NCBI GenBank assembly: GCA_965652395.1 | Contig: CBFGUW010000010.1 | Coordinates: forward strand, 1 to 64,000 | Direction of reading: 5' to 3' | Source of the DNA: Saccharospirillum sp965652395 | GTDB taxonomy: Bacteria > Pseudomonadota > Gammaproteobacteria > Pseudomonadales > Natronospirillaceae | Length of the DNA: 64,000 nt | Part shown: piece after piece, positions 36,949 through 46,046 of the stretch | Layout: each line of letters starts with the position of its first letter | How positions within the stretch are numbered: position 1 is the stretch's first letter | Position numbers and translations under genes: made by a program | Notes under the pieces: generated by a model | What the model was told of the DNA's origin: nothing | The model's database searches: none | Seen by the model: only the letters and a program-made list of their open reading frames with translations

Positions 36949-38500
36949 CCTGTTCACCTTTCATCAGCTCTTCGAATGGGTTGAAGTAGTCCTCATGTAG
37001 GTCGATGATTCCTTCGCGGCCTTTACCATCTTCCATGCTTCGCGAAATGTTACCGAAGGCCCGGTTTTCGATGGCTGAGAAGAGCCCTTTCTCTGCTATG
37101 TCGATCAACATGTCCCTCGCCTGAGAGAGAACCGAGGCGGCATGGGACTGAATAATGCCATTGGGTTTGAATTCGATCTCATCACCCAAATCCCGCGCGG
37201 CATTGAAGACGTAATTGGTGTTTTCCAAGCCCAGCGTGCGGTCGTGAATATGAGGCGTGAAAATGCCTTCGGTAGGCACACCAATGGTTTGGATCGATTG
37301 TTCAGTGGCCACGGTGACCAGGTTGAACAGGGTGTCGCATGCATGTGTTCGGAATAGGTTGCCGTTCATGTGTTTGGTGGGCGGCATGTATTTAACCGGG
37401 CAGTTGGGAAACAACTCCCGAGTCAGTTGGGCCTGTGCCCATTCGTAGAGCAGGCCGTTGGTGGTGTCCGGGTGAATCTCAAAGGTGTTGCCCAGGCCGA
37501 TCAGGTGCTCGGGTACGCCCGAATAGGTGGCGAAGTAATAGTTGATCATTTCCGAGGCGACGATGGAGGCGGCCGTGTCGGGCGAATCCGAGGTGCGTGG
37601 GTAGTTGTCTTCCCCGGTATTGATGGTGATGCCGAAATAACCGTTGATGCGGCGCGAGAAATGCTGGTCGATCAGGGTTCGCTCCATGTTGATATCGCGA
37701 TAGAGGATGCCGTACATGGCGTCATTCACCATGTTGTCCAGCCCCTCCATCACGCCGATAGCGGCAATTTCCGGCATACACAGACCTGAGCAGAAGCTCG
37801 ACAGCATCATGTATTTGTTGTTGCCTTCGGCCCATTCATCGAGCGCCTCACGCATGATGCGGAAATTCTCCTGGGTGGCGAAGGTGCCCCCGAAGCCGCG
37901 CACGGTTGGGCCGTACGGTACGAAGTCGTACAGGCTCTGAGCGGTGGAGCGGATCACGGCGATGATGTCGCCGCCATGCTCGGCCACAGCCAGGCTGTGC
38001 ACCACATCCTCATATACGTTCCCGGTTGCGGTCAGCACATACTTGTAGGGCCGGGGTAAGTCAGGAAAGCGCTTTCGGAAGCAGGCACGCTGATGGTGGT
38101 AACGATTGAGCTGATGCAGCCGCTCGGCGGACAGACGAGTCATGTAATTGCGTATTTCGCTCAGACCCGCTTTCGGGAGAGTGGTCAGGTTAAGGCCGTC
38201 CTCGGCGATGCGACGGGCGATGTCGGTAGGCGCCAGCTCTGTCTGGATAATGGCATTGCCCAACCAGTAAGCGACGCCTCGGTCCAACACGTCTTCTTGG
38301 AGAAGGTGATCGACGATGACGTTAGGGTAGGGATGATCCCCTTCATCCACCCCGTCAACGCCTAAGAACCGGACAATGGCCCGTTCAATGGAGACGGTTG
38401 TCTTGCTTGAAATGTGCTCCAGCACATCGTGGGCAATGGTACTGGCCGCTTTGTGGCACAGCTGGACGAGGGCGTCGTCCAGGGCGAGCTTGGCTCTCAT
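36941..38500 (-). CDS. kamD: Lysine 5,6-aminomutase alpha subunit
   Basis: The 519-aa protein is full length for KamD. It carries the TIM-barrel landmarks DIIAVIRSTAQSLYDFVPYG, GFGGTFATQENFRIMR and a long conserved stretch around NTGEDNYPRTSD. It pairs with KamE, encoded immediately downstream. Two separate subunits of about 520 and 257 aa fit lysine 5,6-aminomutase rather than ornithine 4,5-aminomutase (small OraS plus very large OraE). It is the first gene of the leftward operon, with GAGGTGAT upstream of its ATG. KamDE is known from amino-acid fermentation. Here none of the fermentation genes (kamA, kdd, kce, kal, kat) is present, and the neighbours are an exporter and a thioesterase. This points to precursor supply for the peptide. 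Confidence 0.95.
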   Translation of the reverse strand: MRAKLALDDALVQLCHKAASTIAHDVLEHISSKTTVSIERAIVRFLGVDGVDEGDHPYPNVIVDHLLQEDVLDRGVAYWLGNAIIQTELAPTDIARRIAEDGLNLTTLPKAGLSEIRNYMTRLSAERLHQLNRYHHQRACFRKRFPDLPRPYKYVLTATGNVYEDVVHSLAVAEHGGDIIAVIRSTAQSLYDFVPYGPTVRGFGGTFATQENFRIMREALDEWAEGNNKYMMLSSFCSGLCMPEIAAIGVMEGLDNMVNDAMYGILYRDINMERTLIDQHFSRRINGYFGITINTGEDNYPRTSDSPDTAASIVASEMINYYFATYSGVPEHLIGLGNTFEIHPDTTNGLLYEWAQAQLTRELFPNCPVKYMPPTKHMNGNLFRTHACDTLFNLVTVATEQSIQTIGVPTEGIFTPHIHDRTLGLENTNYVFNAARDLGDEIEFKPNGIIQSHAASVLSQARDMLIDIAEKGLFSAIENRAFGNISRSMEDGKGREGIIDLHEDYFNPFEELMKGEQDD

Positions 38501-38876
38501 ATGATCACCTCATGCGAGCATTGCATCCCCCATGGGCGGTCAAAGCGAAAAGGTCGCATAGAACGCACCCAGGGAGAGGGATAATAAAGGTCTCGTCCCG
38601 TTTGTGAGGGTTAGCCGCCGGTGCGCGGTGTTCGATGCGCGTTTGAACCCGGCAAAGGGCTACCGAAGTCCTCTGTTGGTGCGGTCAATGCAAACGATCA
38701 GGGATTATGGAAGGGCTTTCATTAGTCATACGAATAAAACTCATATTATTGTTATTGGATAGATTTGGGTGTCGTTGTGACAGGCTACCCCAATCGAAAA
38801 TGGCTGGCTTATACATAACCGCTGGAATGCTATACATTCTTGTCTTGGGGAAGGGAGGGGAGTGGTAAAAATGGCG
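38501..38876. other. Intergenic region carrying the kamD operon promoter
   Basis: This 376-nt stretch separates the MBL hydrolase gene from kamD, both leftward. It must contain the operon promoter. I see no box pair convincing enough to name. A short A/T-rich tract lies at about 38720-38765, and a small 5-bp stem (38825-38829 with 38835-38839) near the end of the MBL gene lacks a T-run. No gene is supported. Confidence 0.5.
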
Positions 38877-39716
38877 TTAACGAAGCTTCCAGCCATGGCC
38901 CTCCTGAACCAATTCGCCCCCTGTCGGCGAGGGAAAATGGGTACCCAGCACCAGTGTTCTATCATGGCAACACTGTTCAAAAAAACGTTTCCTGGTAGCC
39001 CTTGCCAGTGTTGGCTCGACGTCCGAAGCAGATCGCCAGTCGGGTTCGCTCAGTTGAACAGGGCTCAGCAACAAATCGCCGGTAATGGCCGCCGTCTGTC
39101 CCTGTGATTGGATCATGATGCTGGTGTGGCCCGGCGTATGGCCCGGTGTGGGAGCCAGGACGATGTTATCGGTCAGGGCATGGGGCAGATCAACCATCTG
39201 GTAAAGCCCTTTTTCTTTTATAGGGGCTATGGAGGTGGCCAGAATGTCATCGGCATATTCAGACCCCTGCCAGTGCTGCCATTCGCTTTTTGCCAGCAGG
39301 TAGCGGGCGTTTGGAAAGGTGGGTTCCCAGCGTCCATCGACCTTCATCGTGTTCCAGCCGACGTGGTCCTCATGTAAATGGGTGCACAGAACGTAGTCAA
39401 AGTCTTGCCTGTGAAACCCTGCAGCGTTCAGGCGCTCCAGAAAGTGCGAGTGGAATTCATCCCAGGAAGGAACCGTACTGGCTTTGCCTTCCCCCAGGCA
39501 GGTATCAACCATAACCAGTAGGTCCGGGGTTTGAATCACGAAGGCATGAATCGAAAAAATCAGATCACCCTCATCGGTTGCGTAGTGAGGTATCAGCCAG
39601 GGGTGGCTTTTTACACCGGCTCTATCCGCGTTGGACACCATGGTGGTGCCATCGATCACTTCGACCAATTCTTCGATTTTTGTAATGCGTACATCCCCAA
39701 TCTGCCATGCAGTCAC
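38877..39716 (-). CDS. MBL-fold metallo-hydrolase
   Basis: The 279-aa protein is a metallo-beta-lactamase-fold hydrolase. It has the zinc motif HLHEDH, PGHTPGHT with the third-site His, GDLLL with the bridging Asp, and GTHFPSPTGG near the end. N-terminal MVDTCLGEGK is typical of the lactonase-like subgroup that also holds quorum-quenching and sulfatase-like members. The start is GTG with GGAGGG upstream. It lies upstream of the peptide operon on the same strand but 376 nt away, so it may not belong to the cluster. The substrate cannot be told. Confidence 0.88.
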   Translation of the reverse strand: MTAWQIGDVRITKIEELVEVIDGTTMVSNADRAGVKSHPWLIPHYATDEGDLIFSIHAFVIQTPDLLVMVDTCLGEGKASTVPSWDEFHSHFLERLNAAGFHRQDFDYVLCTHLHEDHVGWNTMKVDGRWEPTFPNARYLLAKSEWQHWQGSEYADDILATSIAPIKEKGLYQMVDLPHALTDNIVLAPTPGHTPGHTSIMIQSQGQTAAITGDLLLSPVQLSEPDWRSASDVEPTLARATRKRFFEQCCHDRTLVLGTHFPSPTGGELVQEGHGWKLR

Positions 39717-39823
39717 GAATCCCGCCCTCCTTTATCGAGGTTGGATGATAGCAGCAATATCGGGTAATAAAAAAGGCATCCCTGCCAAGCTACATGACAA
39801 CAACAGTCAAAGTGAGAACCAGG

Positions 39824-40378
39824 TTAACCACCGGCAGCGCTTTCAAGGCTGGAAACGATGGCGATAATTTTTCTCGCACCTGCAACGTCGGTGGTTAGCA
39901 GCAGGGAATTCGAAGTGCCCATACCCGCAAGGTGACCCCAGCGGGGAACGAGCGGGCGAAGAGTGGGGACCAACTCCATGGCGGTCTGGTTGTGAACGGG
40001 AAGTACCAGATTGATGACTTTATAATCAGGAAGGCTATCGGGAACAGTGCCGGTGTAAGTGGGAAAGTTGGAGGATTTAATATCGTGAAGCGGAACGATA
40101 TTGATGAGAGTGTTCTCCGAAACCGGGTAGTAGCCCAAAGCCAGCAAGCCGGTATGAAATTCCTCGGGCGTGATACGGTTCTCGCTGTGTTTGGACACAA
40201 TGAAAAGATCTTCTTCGGGAGGCGATCTCAGAATAATGTCTTTCGATTCCTGGTTGGCATACAGGTTAATGAAAGCGGTCAAACTAAGCGATGGAGGTTG
40301 GTCTTTGGCGATAGCCGAATTTGCAGTAATCAGCAGGGTGCCCAGTAACGCAGATATCAGGGTCCAGTGGTTATTCAT
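39824..40378 (-). CDS. Orphan secretin N0/N1-domain protein (GspD-like), secreted
   Basis: From ATG 40378 (AAGGAA upstream) the protein is 184 aa, with a signal peptide ending near NSAIAKDQ. The mature part resembles the first two periplasmic domains of type II secretins. An N0-like unit (LTAFINLYA..., ITPEEFHTGLLALGYYP) is followed by an N1-like unit (VINLVLPVHNQTAMELVPTLRPLVP, SNSLLLTTDVAGARKIIAIVSSLES). There is no beta-barrel secretin domain, and the gene ends cleanly after N1. Without a pore it could be an adaptor or decoy for a secretin elsewhere, or a relic. No other gsp gene is nearby. An upstream in-frame start at 40495 would spoil the signal peptide. Confidence 0.75.
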   Translation of the reverse strand: MNNHWTLISALLGTLLITANSAIAKDQPPSLSLTAFINLYANQESKDIILRSPPEEDLFIVSKHSENRITPEEFHTGLLALGYYPVSENTLINIVPLHDIKSSNFPTYTGTVPDSLPDYKVINLVLPVHNQTAMELVPTLRPLVPRWGHLAGMGTSNSLLLTTDVAGARKIIAIVSSLESAAGG

Positions 40379-40556
40379 TTCAGTTCCTTTTCCACAGTTG
40401 ACGAAAGATTGGTCGTCTATGGAGGTGCTGCTACACCTGGTTTTATTATTGTGCCTTCCCTTGTCATCATGCTTTGAAGCGTTAAGGCATTCCAATGGTT
40501 CTCTGTTGAAAAGCTATATTATTTATCCTTTTTAAGTCCACTGTCATTCCACCTGA

Positions 40557-42620
40557 TCAATAACCAGCCTGAATCATAATAAACTGAGTGAGGGATTGTG
40601 ATTTGGCGAGTGTTTCATCAATGCTGGACCGGCCTTCGACCATTCGGGCAACTTCTCGGCCGACATTCACACCAATGGCGGGAAACTCGGGGATTCGGAC
40701 CAATTGAATGCCGACATAGGGGCTGGGTTTCAACGTGCTGTCGTTAATGTCTGCACTTTGAATGGCATTCACCACATAGCGGCTGAAAGGTGCCGCCTGT
40801 TGATAGTTCGGATTTTCGTAAGTTGATGTACGTGTTCCCGGCGGAGCGAACACCCAGCCTTTTCGTTCTCCCACCAGTTGAATGTATTCTTTCGATGTGG
40901 CCCAGGAAATAAAAGCGAGTGCCGCCTCCTGTTGAGTGGAGGAGGTGGGAACCGCCAAAGCCCATGACCACAACCAGTTGGAGCCCTTGGTGGTAACGGC
41001 CACCGGTGTCGCCGCTGTGCCAACGGAATTGGCCACGATGGAATTCTCAGGATCGAAGAGGGTTCCAGCCGCCACGGTGGCATCTATCCACATCGCGCAA
41101 TGACCATTGGAAAATAACTCGATTAATTCAGTGAACCCCAGCTCAGATGGCATGGGCGGGCCGTATTGGGTGACCAGGGTCCGGTAGAGCGTGAGCGCCT
41201 GTTTCCATTCGGGGCTGTCGATAGTGGGGTTCCATTCTTCGTCGAACCAACGACCACCAAAGGTGTTTACCAACATGGAAATATAAGCCATGTTTTCGCC
41301 CCAATTGGGTTTGCCTCTCAGACAAATGCCATAAACACCCTCGTCCGGCTTGTGAAGGCGGGCGGCGAAGCGAAGAATGTCATCATAGGTGGGTGCTTCA
41401 GGCATATTAAAACCCGCCTGAGTAAAAAGATCGGTGCGGTAATAGGTCATGGTGCTTTCCGCATAAAACGGCAGTGCGTAGAGAGTGGCATTAAAGGAGA
41501 GCCCTTCCCGCACGGTGGGAATCAGATCGTCCACGTCGTACTGTTCGGGCAGAGATGCCTCGGCGATCGGCACCAGCCAACCGCGTTCCGCCCACAAAGG
41601 CGCTTCAAGCGTCCCGATGGTCATCACATCGTATTGACCGTCCGATATGGCGAGATCGCTCATCAAACGACGCCTGAGAATGGATTCATCCAAGACTTGC
41701 CAGGAGAGCTGAATGTTGGGGTGTTCTTTTTCAAACTCCTGCGACAGTTCGCGCATGATAATCATGTCATTGTTGTCGACCGTTCCAATGGTAATGCGGT
41801 GGACCGAGTTGTTCACCGTCGGCTGGGTGATGAAACCATGGCGTTCCATCAGGGTGGCCAGGGTGCCGTCACTCAGGGCGCGGGTCAGCTCGCTATTGAA
41901 AGCCTGGATCAGAGCTTCCGTTTTAGGGTTGGCGCGATTGAGTGCGAGGTGGAATTGCCGTTCAAGCAGCGGCGGGTCCAGGAAATCGAGTTGGCCAATC
42001 AGATGTGGCAGCTTGTCGGTCATGATGTCGGCGGCAGTGTATTTATCGATCAGCAATAACTCGATACGGCCGCTGGCGAGCATTTGCATTCCCTGCTCAT
42101 AGGTATTGATGTATTGCGTGCGCAACCCACTGGGTTTTTGGAATTGAGCGATGCTGTCTGCACCGCGAACCAAGCCGATTCTCATACCAGCCAACGACTC
42201 TGCGAGTGCTTGCAGATCCTCTTCCGATCCGGTGCGGAAGTTTGGTGGGAGAGTGAACTCCGTTTCCTTGCTTTTTAATAAGCCCAGTTTTTCCCCGGGG
42301 AAGCCTTGACTGACGACCAGTTGGCGTTGGTTGGTCAGCAGGGCATCGGTGGATATCAACCCATCAAGATCGCCTTTTTCCACCAGAATACGGGCACGCT
42401 CCCAGGGGAAAAAGCCGATGGAAGCTTCCAGCTCCATACGATGAAGGATTTCCTGCACCAGCTCGTGAACATAACCCTGATTGGAGAGATGCTGGCCAAT
42501 GTAGGGTTCCTTTTCTCCGCTGGCCAGCTTCAAGGGTTGGGCGCTCAGCGCGACCGCCCAGAAAAAAGCCCAGCAGGTTACCAGGCAGGTGAGAGGGTTG
42601 GGTCTGGCGGTCTTGCTCAT
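40557..42620 (-). CDS. Tandem periplasmic solute-binding protein (family 3 fused to family 1)
   Basis: From ATG 42620 (GGAGG 6 nt upstream) the protein is 687 aa with a signal peptide ending near ALSAQP. Residues about 30-260 resemble family 3 (amino-acid type) binding proteins (GYVHELVQEILHRM, ERARILVEKGDLDGLI). Residues about 275-670 resemble family 1 sugar or polyol binders (ELSQEFEKEHPNIQLSW, LPFYAESTMTYYRTDLF, KGSNWLWSWALAVP). No ABC permease or ATPase gene is adjacent. The MCP gene lies 55 nt upstream on the same strand, so the pair may be co-transcribed and this protein may present ligands to the receptor. The fusion is seen directly; the sensing role is inference. Confidence 0.85.
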   Translation of the reverse strand: MSKTARPNPLTCLVTCWAFFWAVALSAQPLKLASGEKEPYIGQHLSNQGYVHELVQEILHRMELEASIGFFPWERARILVEKGDLDGLISTDALLTNQRQLVVSQGFPGEKLGLLKSKETEFTLPPNFRTGSEEDLQALAESLAGMRIGLVRGADSIAQFQKPSGLRTQYINTYEQGMQMLASGRIELLLIDKYTAADIMTDKLPHLIGQLDFLDPPLLERQFHLALNRANPKTEALIQAFNSELTRALSDGTLATLMERHGFITQPTVNNSVHRITIGTVDNNDMIIMRELSQEFEKEHPNIQLSWQVLDESILRRRLMSDLAISDGQYDVMTIGTLEAPLWAERGWLVPIAEASLPEQYDVDDLIPTVREGLSFNATLYALPFYAESTMTYYRTDLFTQAGFNMPEAPTYDDILRFAARLHKPDEGVYGICLRGKPNWGENMAYISMLVNTFGGRWFDEEWNPTIDSPEWKQALTLYRTLVTQYGPPMPSELGFTELIELFSNGHCAMWIDATVAAGTLFDPENSIVANSVGTAATPVAVTTKGSNWLWSWALAVPTSSTQQEAALAFISWATSKEYIQLVGERKGWVFAPPGTRTSTYENPNYQQAAPFSRYVVNAIQSADINDSTLKPSPYVGIQLVRIPEFPAIGVNVGREVARMVEGRSSIDETLAKSQSLTQFIMIQAGY

Positions 42621-42675
42621 AGTGAACCTCCGCACGATCAATGCGCTGAAGGATCATATTTGCCGGAACGCTGTC

Positions 42676-44724
42676 TTAATTGATTTTGAATCGCTCAACC
42701 AGCAGTTCCAGCTCCGTTGCCACCTGCCCCAGTCGGTCACTGGTCTCCGAAGCGGATACGGCACTGTCGCGTGTTTCTTTAGCGATGTCGGCAATGCGGG
42801 TCAGGCGTTGGCTGATATCTTCAGCAACAAGCCCCTGTTCGCCGGCGGCATGGGAGATTTTTTGGCTCAGATCGTTGATGTCGGTAATGCGGTGCCGGAA
42901 CTGCCCGATGGCCTCGGCCGAATGACTGGACACCTCGTGGCTTCGCGCCACCGCCGACTGGTTCTGCACCATGGTTTCGGACAACGCCTGATAGCCGGTA
43001 ATCAGATTTTCAATGGTATTGCGGATCTCGGCCGTGGACTGCGCCGTGCGACTGGCGAGTGTCCGGACTTCATCAGCCACGACAGCGAAGCCGCGACCCT
43101 GGTCACCGGCGCGGGCGGCCTCGATGGCCGCATTCAGCGCAAGCAGATTGGTCTGTTCCGCAATGCCTTCAATAACAGTGGAAACACTTTCGACACCTTT
43201 CATTTCAGTGGTGAGTGCTTCCATCGATTGTACGGATTGGTCAATGCTGTCACGCAGCGATTCCAACGAAGACAGGTTTCGGTTGATTTCGGAAACGGTC
43301 TGCTCGATTTCATCAACCGCCTTGGTGGCGAGCCCCATGCCTTCCTCCGCCGTTCCGGCCACTTCACGAACCGACGCCGACATTTCCAGCATGGAGGTGG
43401 AGATCGAGTCGGTATCTTCGCTCTGACTGATGGAACGGTTCTTTAAAGCATCGGACATTGACTGACTTTGACCGGCCGATTCCTGCATCTCCAGCGCTTT
43501 GGCTTTCAGTTCCACCATCATGCTGCTCAACGATTGGCGCACCTGTTCCACTGCCTGTGTCAGTTCGCCCATTTCATCGCGGCTGTGTTTGGTGATGGCG
43601 TGCGTCAGGTTGCCGTTGGCCAGGTCATCCAGTGCCTGTTTCAACTGGCGCAACGGTGGGCGAATGCTGCGCACGATCAACCATAGGACCAGAATGGCGA
43701 CAAAAATAGAGATCACCAGTGCACCAGCCGAAGCGCTCAAACTATTGGTCAGATTCGAGGAAACCGTATTGTTTGTTTCAACCGAATAACGCTGCGCGAA
43801 GGTGTTGAGGGCCTGGAGGTCGACAGCGGCGCTTTCTTTTTGTGCCCTGAGTTCTTCCAGGCTGGTATCGTAATTCAGCCCGGCTTCTATCAGCGTGCGA
43901 CGCTCTTCGATCATGCCTTTTTGTTCGTCGTTGCCAACGGTGATGGTGGTCAGCACCTTGGTGGTTTCCTGGGCGGCTTTCATAAAGTCGCGGGAGTCGG
44001 GGTAGCGCATGGCCAGTTGCCCGAAATTGAAAAACTGCGCCTGATGCTTTTGATCCCATTGGGAGAAACGCTGTTCGTTTTCCGCCAGTTCTTCCAGAGT
44101 GTTGGACAGGCTGATGTCCTTGATGATCATGATGCCGCTGAGGAAAGAGGCATAGAATTCATAAGCGATGGCCAATGAATAGTCGTCGTCCAGTGAGAAT
44201 AAAAGGTCTTCAAACATGGGACCAATATCGGTTTGCAGCTGCACCACCTGTGCTGATTTTTCATTGAAGCTGCCTATCACCTCCAGACTCTGTCGGTATT
44301 GGGCCATGGTGTTATCCATCATTGAGTTGATGGCATTCACTTTTTCTTCCAGGGCATCGACCCGCTGACGTTCATCGGCGGCTGTTTCTATGCCGCTAAG
44401 GCTGGAACGGATACTGTTGAGCAATTCATTGGTTTTATCGCGGTTGACACGAATCTCGTTACTGATGCGTTCCAGCCCGGTGGGTGCTGTCGTGGCGAGA
44501 TACTGCTGGAACAGTTCGGTGGAACGCGTCAGTTGCAAGTCCAGCTCGTTGTTCATCTGGACAATGGGCGCGGCGCTTTCCGTGAGTGTGTTCACGTTGT
44601 CGATGGTCTTGCGGGCATAGCCGATGCTGAGCATCGTCGAGACCGCTATCACGGCGACCACCGTGCAGAAACCGATGGAAATACGAAGAACTATGCTGGG
44701 ACGGGGGAGGCTTGTTAACTTCAT
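42676..44724 (-). CDS. Methyl-accepting chemotaxis protein
   Basis: The 682-aa receptor has an N-terminal membrane helix (about residues 10-33), a large helical periplasmic domain of about 300 residues, and a second helix (LVISIFVAILVLWLIV). A HAMP domain (RPPLRQLKQALDDLANG) and a signalling domain with the conserved hairpin tip (EQTNLLALNAAIEAARAG, GFAVVADEVRTLA) follow. The size of the sensor domain suggests a helical bimodular type. A good FliA-like promoter lies 86 nt upstream. The double solute-binding protein gene follows after 55 nt. ATG 44724 is preferred; GTG 44730 is the alternative. Confidence 0.95.
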   Translation of the reverse strand: MKLTSLPRPSIVLRISIGFCTVVAVIAVSTMLSIGYARKTIDNVNTLTESAAPIVQMNNELDLQLTRSTELFQQYLATTAPTGLERISNEIRVNRDKTNELLNSIRSSLSGIETAADERQRVDALEEKVNAINSMMDNTMAQYRQSLEVIGSFNEKSAQVVQLQTDIGPMFEDLLFSLDDDYSLAIAYEFYASFLSGIMIIKDISLSNTLEELAENEQRFSQWDQKHQAQFFNFGQLAMRYPDSRDFMKAAQETTKVLTTITVGNDEQKGMIEERRTLIEAGLNYDTSLEELRAQKESAAVDLQALNTFAQRYSVETNNTVSSNLTNSLSASAGALVISIFVAILVLWLIVRSIRPPLRQLKQALDDLANGNLTHAITKHSRDEMGELTQAVEQVRQSLSSMMVELKAKALEMQESAGQSQSMSDALKNRSISQSEDTDSISTSMLEMSASVREVAGTAEEGMGLATKAVDEIEQTVSEINRNLSSLESLRDSIDQSVQSMEALTTEMKGVESVSTVIEGIAEQTNLLALNAAIEAARAGDQGRGFAVVADEVRTLASRTAQSTAEIRNTIENLITGYQALSETMVQNQSAVARSHEVSSHSAEAIGQFRHRITDINDLSQKISHAAGEQGLVAEDISQRLTRIADIAKETRDSAVSASETSDRLGQVATELELLVERFKIN

Positions 44725-44809
44725 AAACACTCACTGTGAAACGGTCCGCCAAGCAATGCCTGGAGAGGCCTGTGCCTGAGATTATTGTTGTCGATCTTCT
44801 GTTGGACTG

Positions 44810-44837
44810 TTATCGGCCACAAGTCGGGTATCCTTTA
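44810..44837 (-). promoter_or_regulatory. Sigma28 (FliA)-type promoter for the MCP gene
   Basis: On the minus strand TAAAGGAT (44830-44837) is followed after 12 nt by GCCGATAA (44810-44817). The -10 box is a perfect match to the flagellar sigma28 consensus. The TAAA of the -35 fits, with a spacer one base longer than the usual 11. It lies 86 nt upstream of the chemoreceptor ATG, a sensible place for it. Confidence 0.6.
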
Positions 44838-44935
44838 GTAAAGTCCAGCTTTTTAAAATCGACCAATATTAATCAAAAAAACTTCTATACTTTTTTGTCC
44901 TTTTTGCTCGAGTGCCTTTTTTCTGGGGTATGCTC

Positions 44936-44951
44936 GTTGGTTCAAACCAAC
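44936..44951. promoter_or_regulatory. 16-bp palindrome upstream of the AraC-type regulator
   Basis: GTTGGTTCAAACCAAC at 44936-44951 is a perfect inverted repeat of 7-bp arms with a 2-nt centre, about 80 nt before the regulator start. It could be an operator. The rest of the 308-nt divergent region (44725-45032) holds the FliA-type promoter and A/T-rich sequence, with no gene. Confidence 0.3.
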
Positions 44952-45032
44952 CTACGAATGCTGACAGCCAACCGATGCCATGCCCTCATTTCGCGGGTCT
45001 GGCTGCAATAACAACAATGGCGGGGAGCGAGT

Positions 45033-45926
45033 ATGAGTGTAGCCAAGCCCAGCTATGAAGCAGTATACGAAGCGGAGCGGAGCTTTCGCTATCTGGCTCA
45101 TGGAGCAGACAGTTCACTGGTTCGCTGGCACTACCACAACGAATACGAACTGCACCTGATTCAGAGCACTCGTGGCAACGCCTTCATTGGTGACTATGTC
45201 GGCGCTTTCGAACCTGGAACGGTGTTCCTGTGCGGTCCTTACCTGCCTCACAACTGGGTGTCGCTGGAGGACTTCCAATCCGGCATCCGTGACCGGGTGA
45301 TCAATTTCTCCGACGATCGCATGAAGGCGCTGGGCACCTGTATGCCGGAAATGAAAGGCCTGCATGCCATGCTAGCGGATTCCCGTTACGGCATTGAATT
45401 CTCCAAAGAGATCAGCGCCCAGGTGGCACCGGGGTTTACCGAGGTCGCCAACCTGAAAGGAATGGCCCGGGTCCTTAAGTTTCTCGATATCATGGCCACG
45501 CTGGCCGATTCCGGCGATTACCGAACACTGTCCAGCCGGTCTTACGAGGATGAGTCGGACAGCCTGACGGAAGAACGTGTTAATACCGTTGTTAATTACA
45601 TTATTCACAATTGTACCCGTGAACTGGGGCTGGAAGAGGTGGCGGGTCTGCTGGGGCTGACCCCTTCGTTTTTCTCCCGGTGGTTTAAAAAGACCACGGG
45701 CTACCGTTTTATCGACTTCGTCACCCGTCTGCGCATCAGTCGCGCCTGTGAGCAATTGGAAGTCACCGATAAACCCATCACCAACATCTGTTTCGAAGCT
45801 GGCTTCTCCAATGTGGCCAATTTCAATCGGCATTTTCTGAAAATCAAAGGCATGACACCCCGCCAGTATCGCGATTCCATGGCGTTGCGGGGGAAAAACC
45901 CGATCAAGGTGTCATTGCGCCGCTGA
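45033..45926 (+). CDS. AraC-family transcriptional regulator with cupin sensor
   Basis: The 297-aa protein has an N-terminal cupin-like sensor (WHYHNEYELHLI, PGTVFLCGPYLPHNW). It ends in the two-helix-turn-helix AraC DNA-binding domain (LEEVAGLLGLTPSFFSRWFKK, then ITNICFEAGFSNVANFNRHFLKIKG and MTPRQYR, the usual landmarks). It is divergent from the MCP/solute-binding pair, which it may or may not control. The cupin type is common in regulators of sugar use. GGGGAGCGAG precedes the ATG. Confidence 0.93.
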   Translation: MSVAKPSYEAVYEAERSFRYLAHGADSSLVRWHYHNEYELHLIQSTRGNAFIGDYVGAFEPGTVFLCGPYLPHNWVSLEDFQSGIRDRVINFSDDRMKALGTCMPEMKGLHAMLADSRYGIEFSKEISAQVAPGFTEVANLKGMARVLKFLDIMATLADSGDYRTLSSRSYEDESDSLTEERVNTVVNYIIHNCTRELGLEEVAGLLGLTPSFFSRWFKKTTGYRFIDFVTRLRISRACEQLEVTDKPITNICFEAGFSNVANFNRHFLKIKGMTPRQYRDSMALRGKNPIKVSLRR

Positions 45927-46046
45927 GGCACTCTTTGCCATACTGTGCCGCTCTGGCAGTCTGCCGGACTCAAGGAAACGGTTTGTAAAGAGCCGCCGGA
46001 GTCGACGGCAGGCTGGATGTCCTGACGTGCAAGGGAGAGCTCTAAC

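Noticed and set aside
35068..38500. Ornithine 4,5-aminomutase (OraS/OraE)
   Set aside because: Two subunits of about 520 and 257 aa fit KamD and KamE; OraE is a single large chain with a small OraS.
1..38500. MbtH-like protein, phosphopantetheinyl transferase or thioesterase domain in the NRPS
   Set aside because: None is seen in the visible locus; the genes may lie outside the window.
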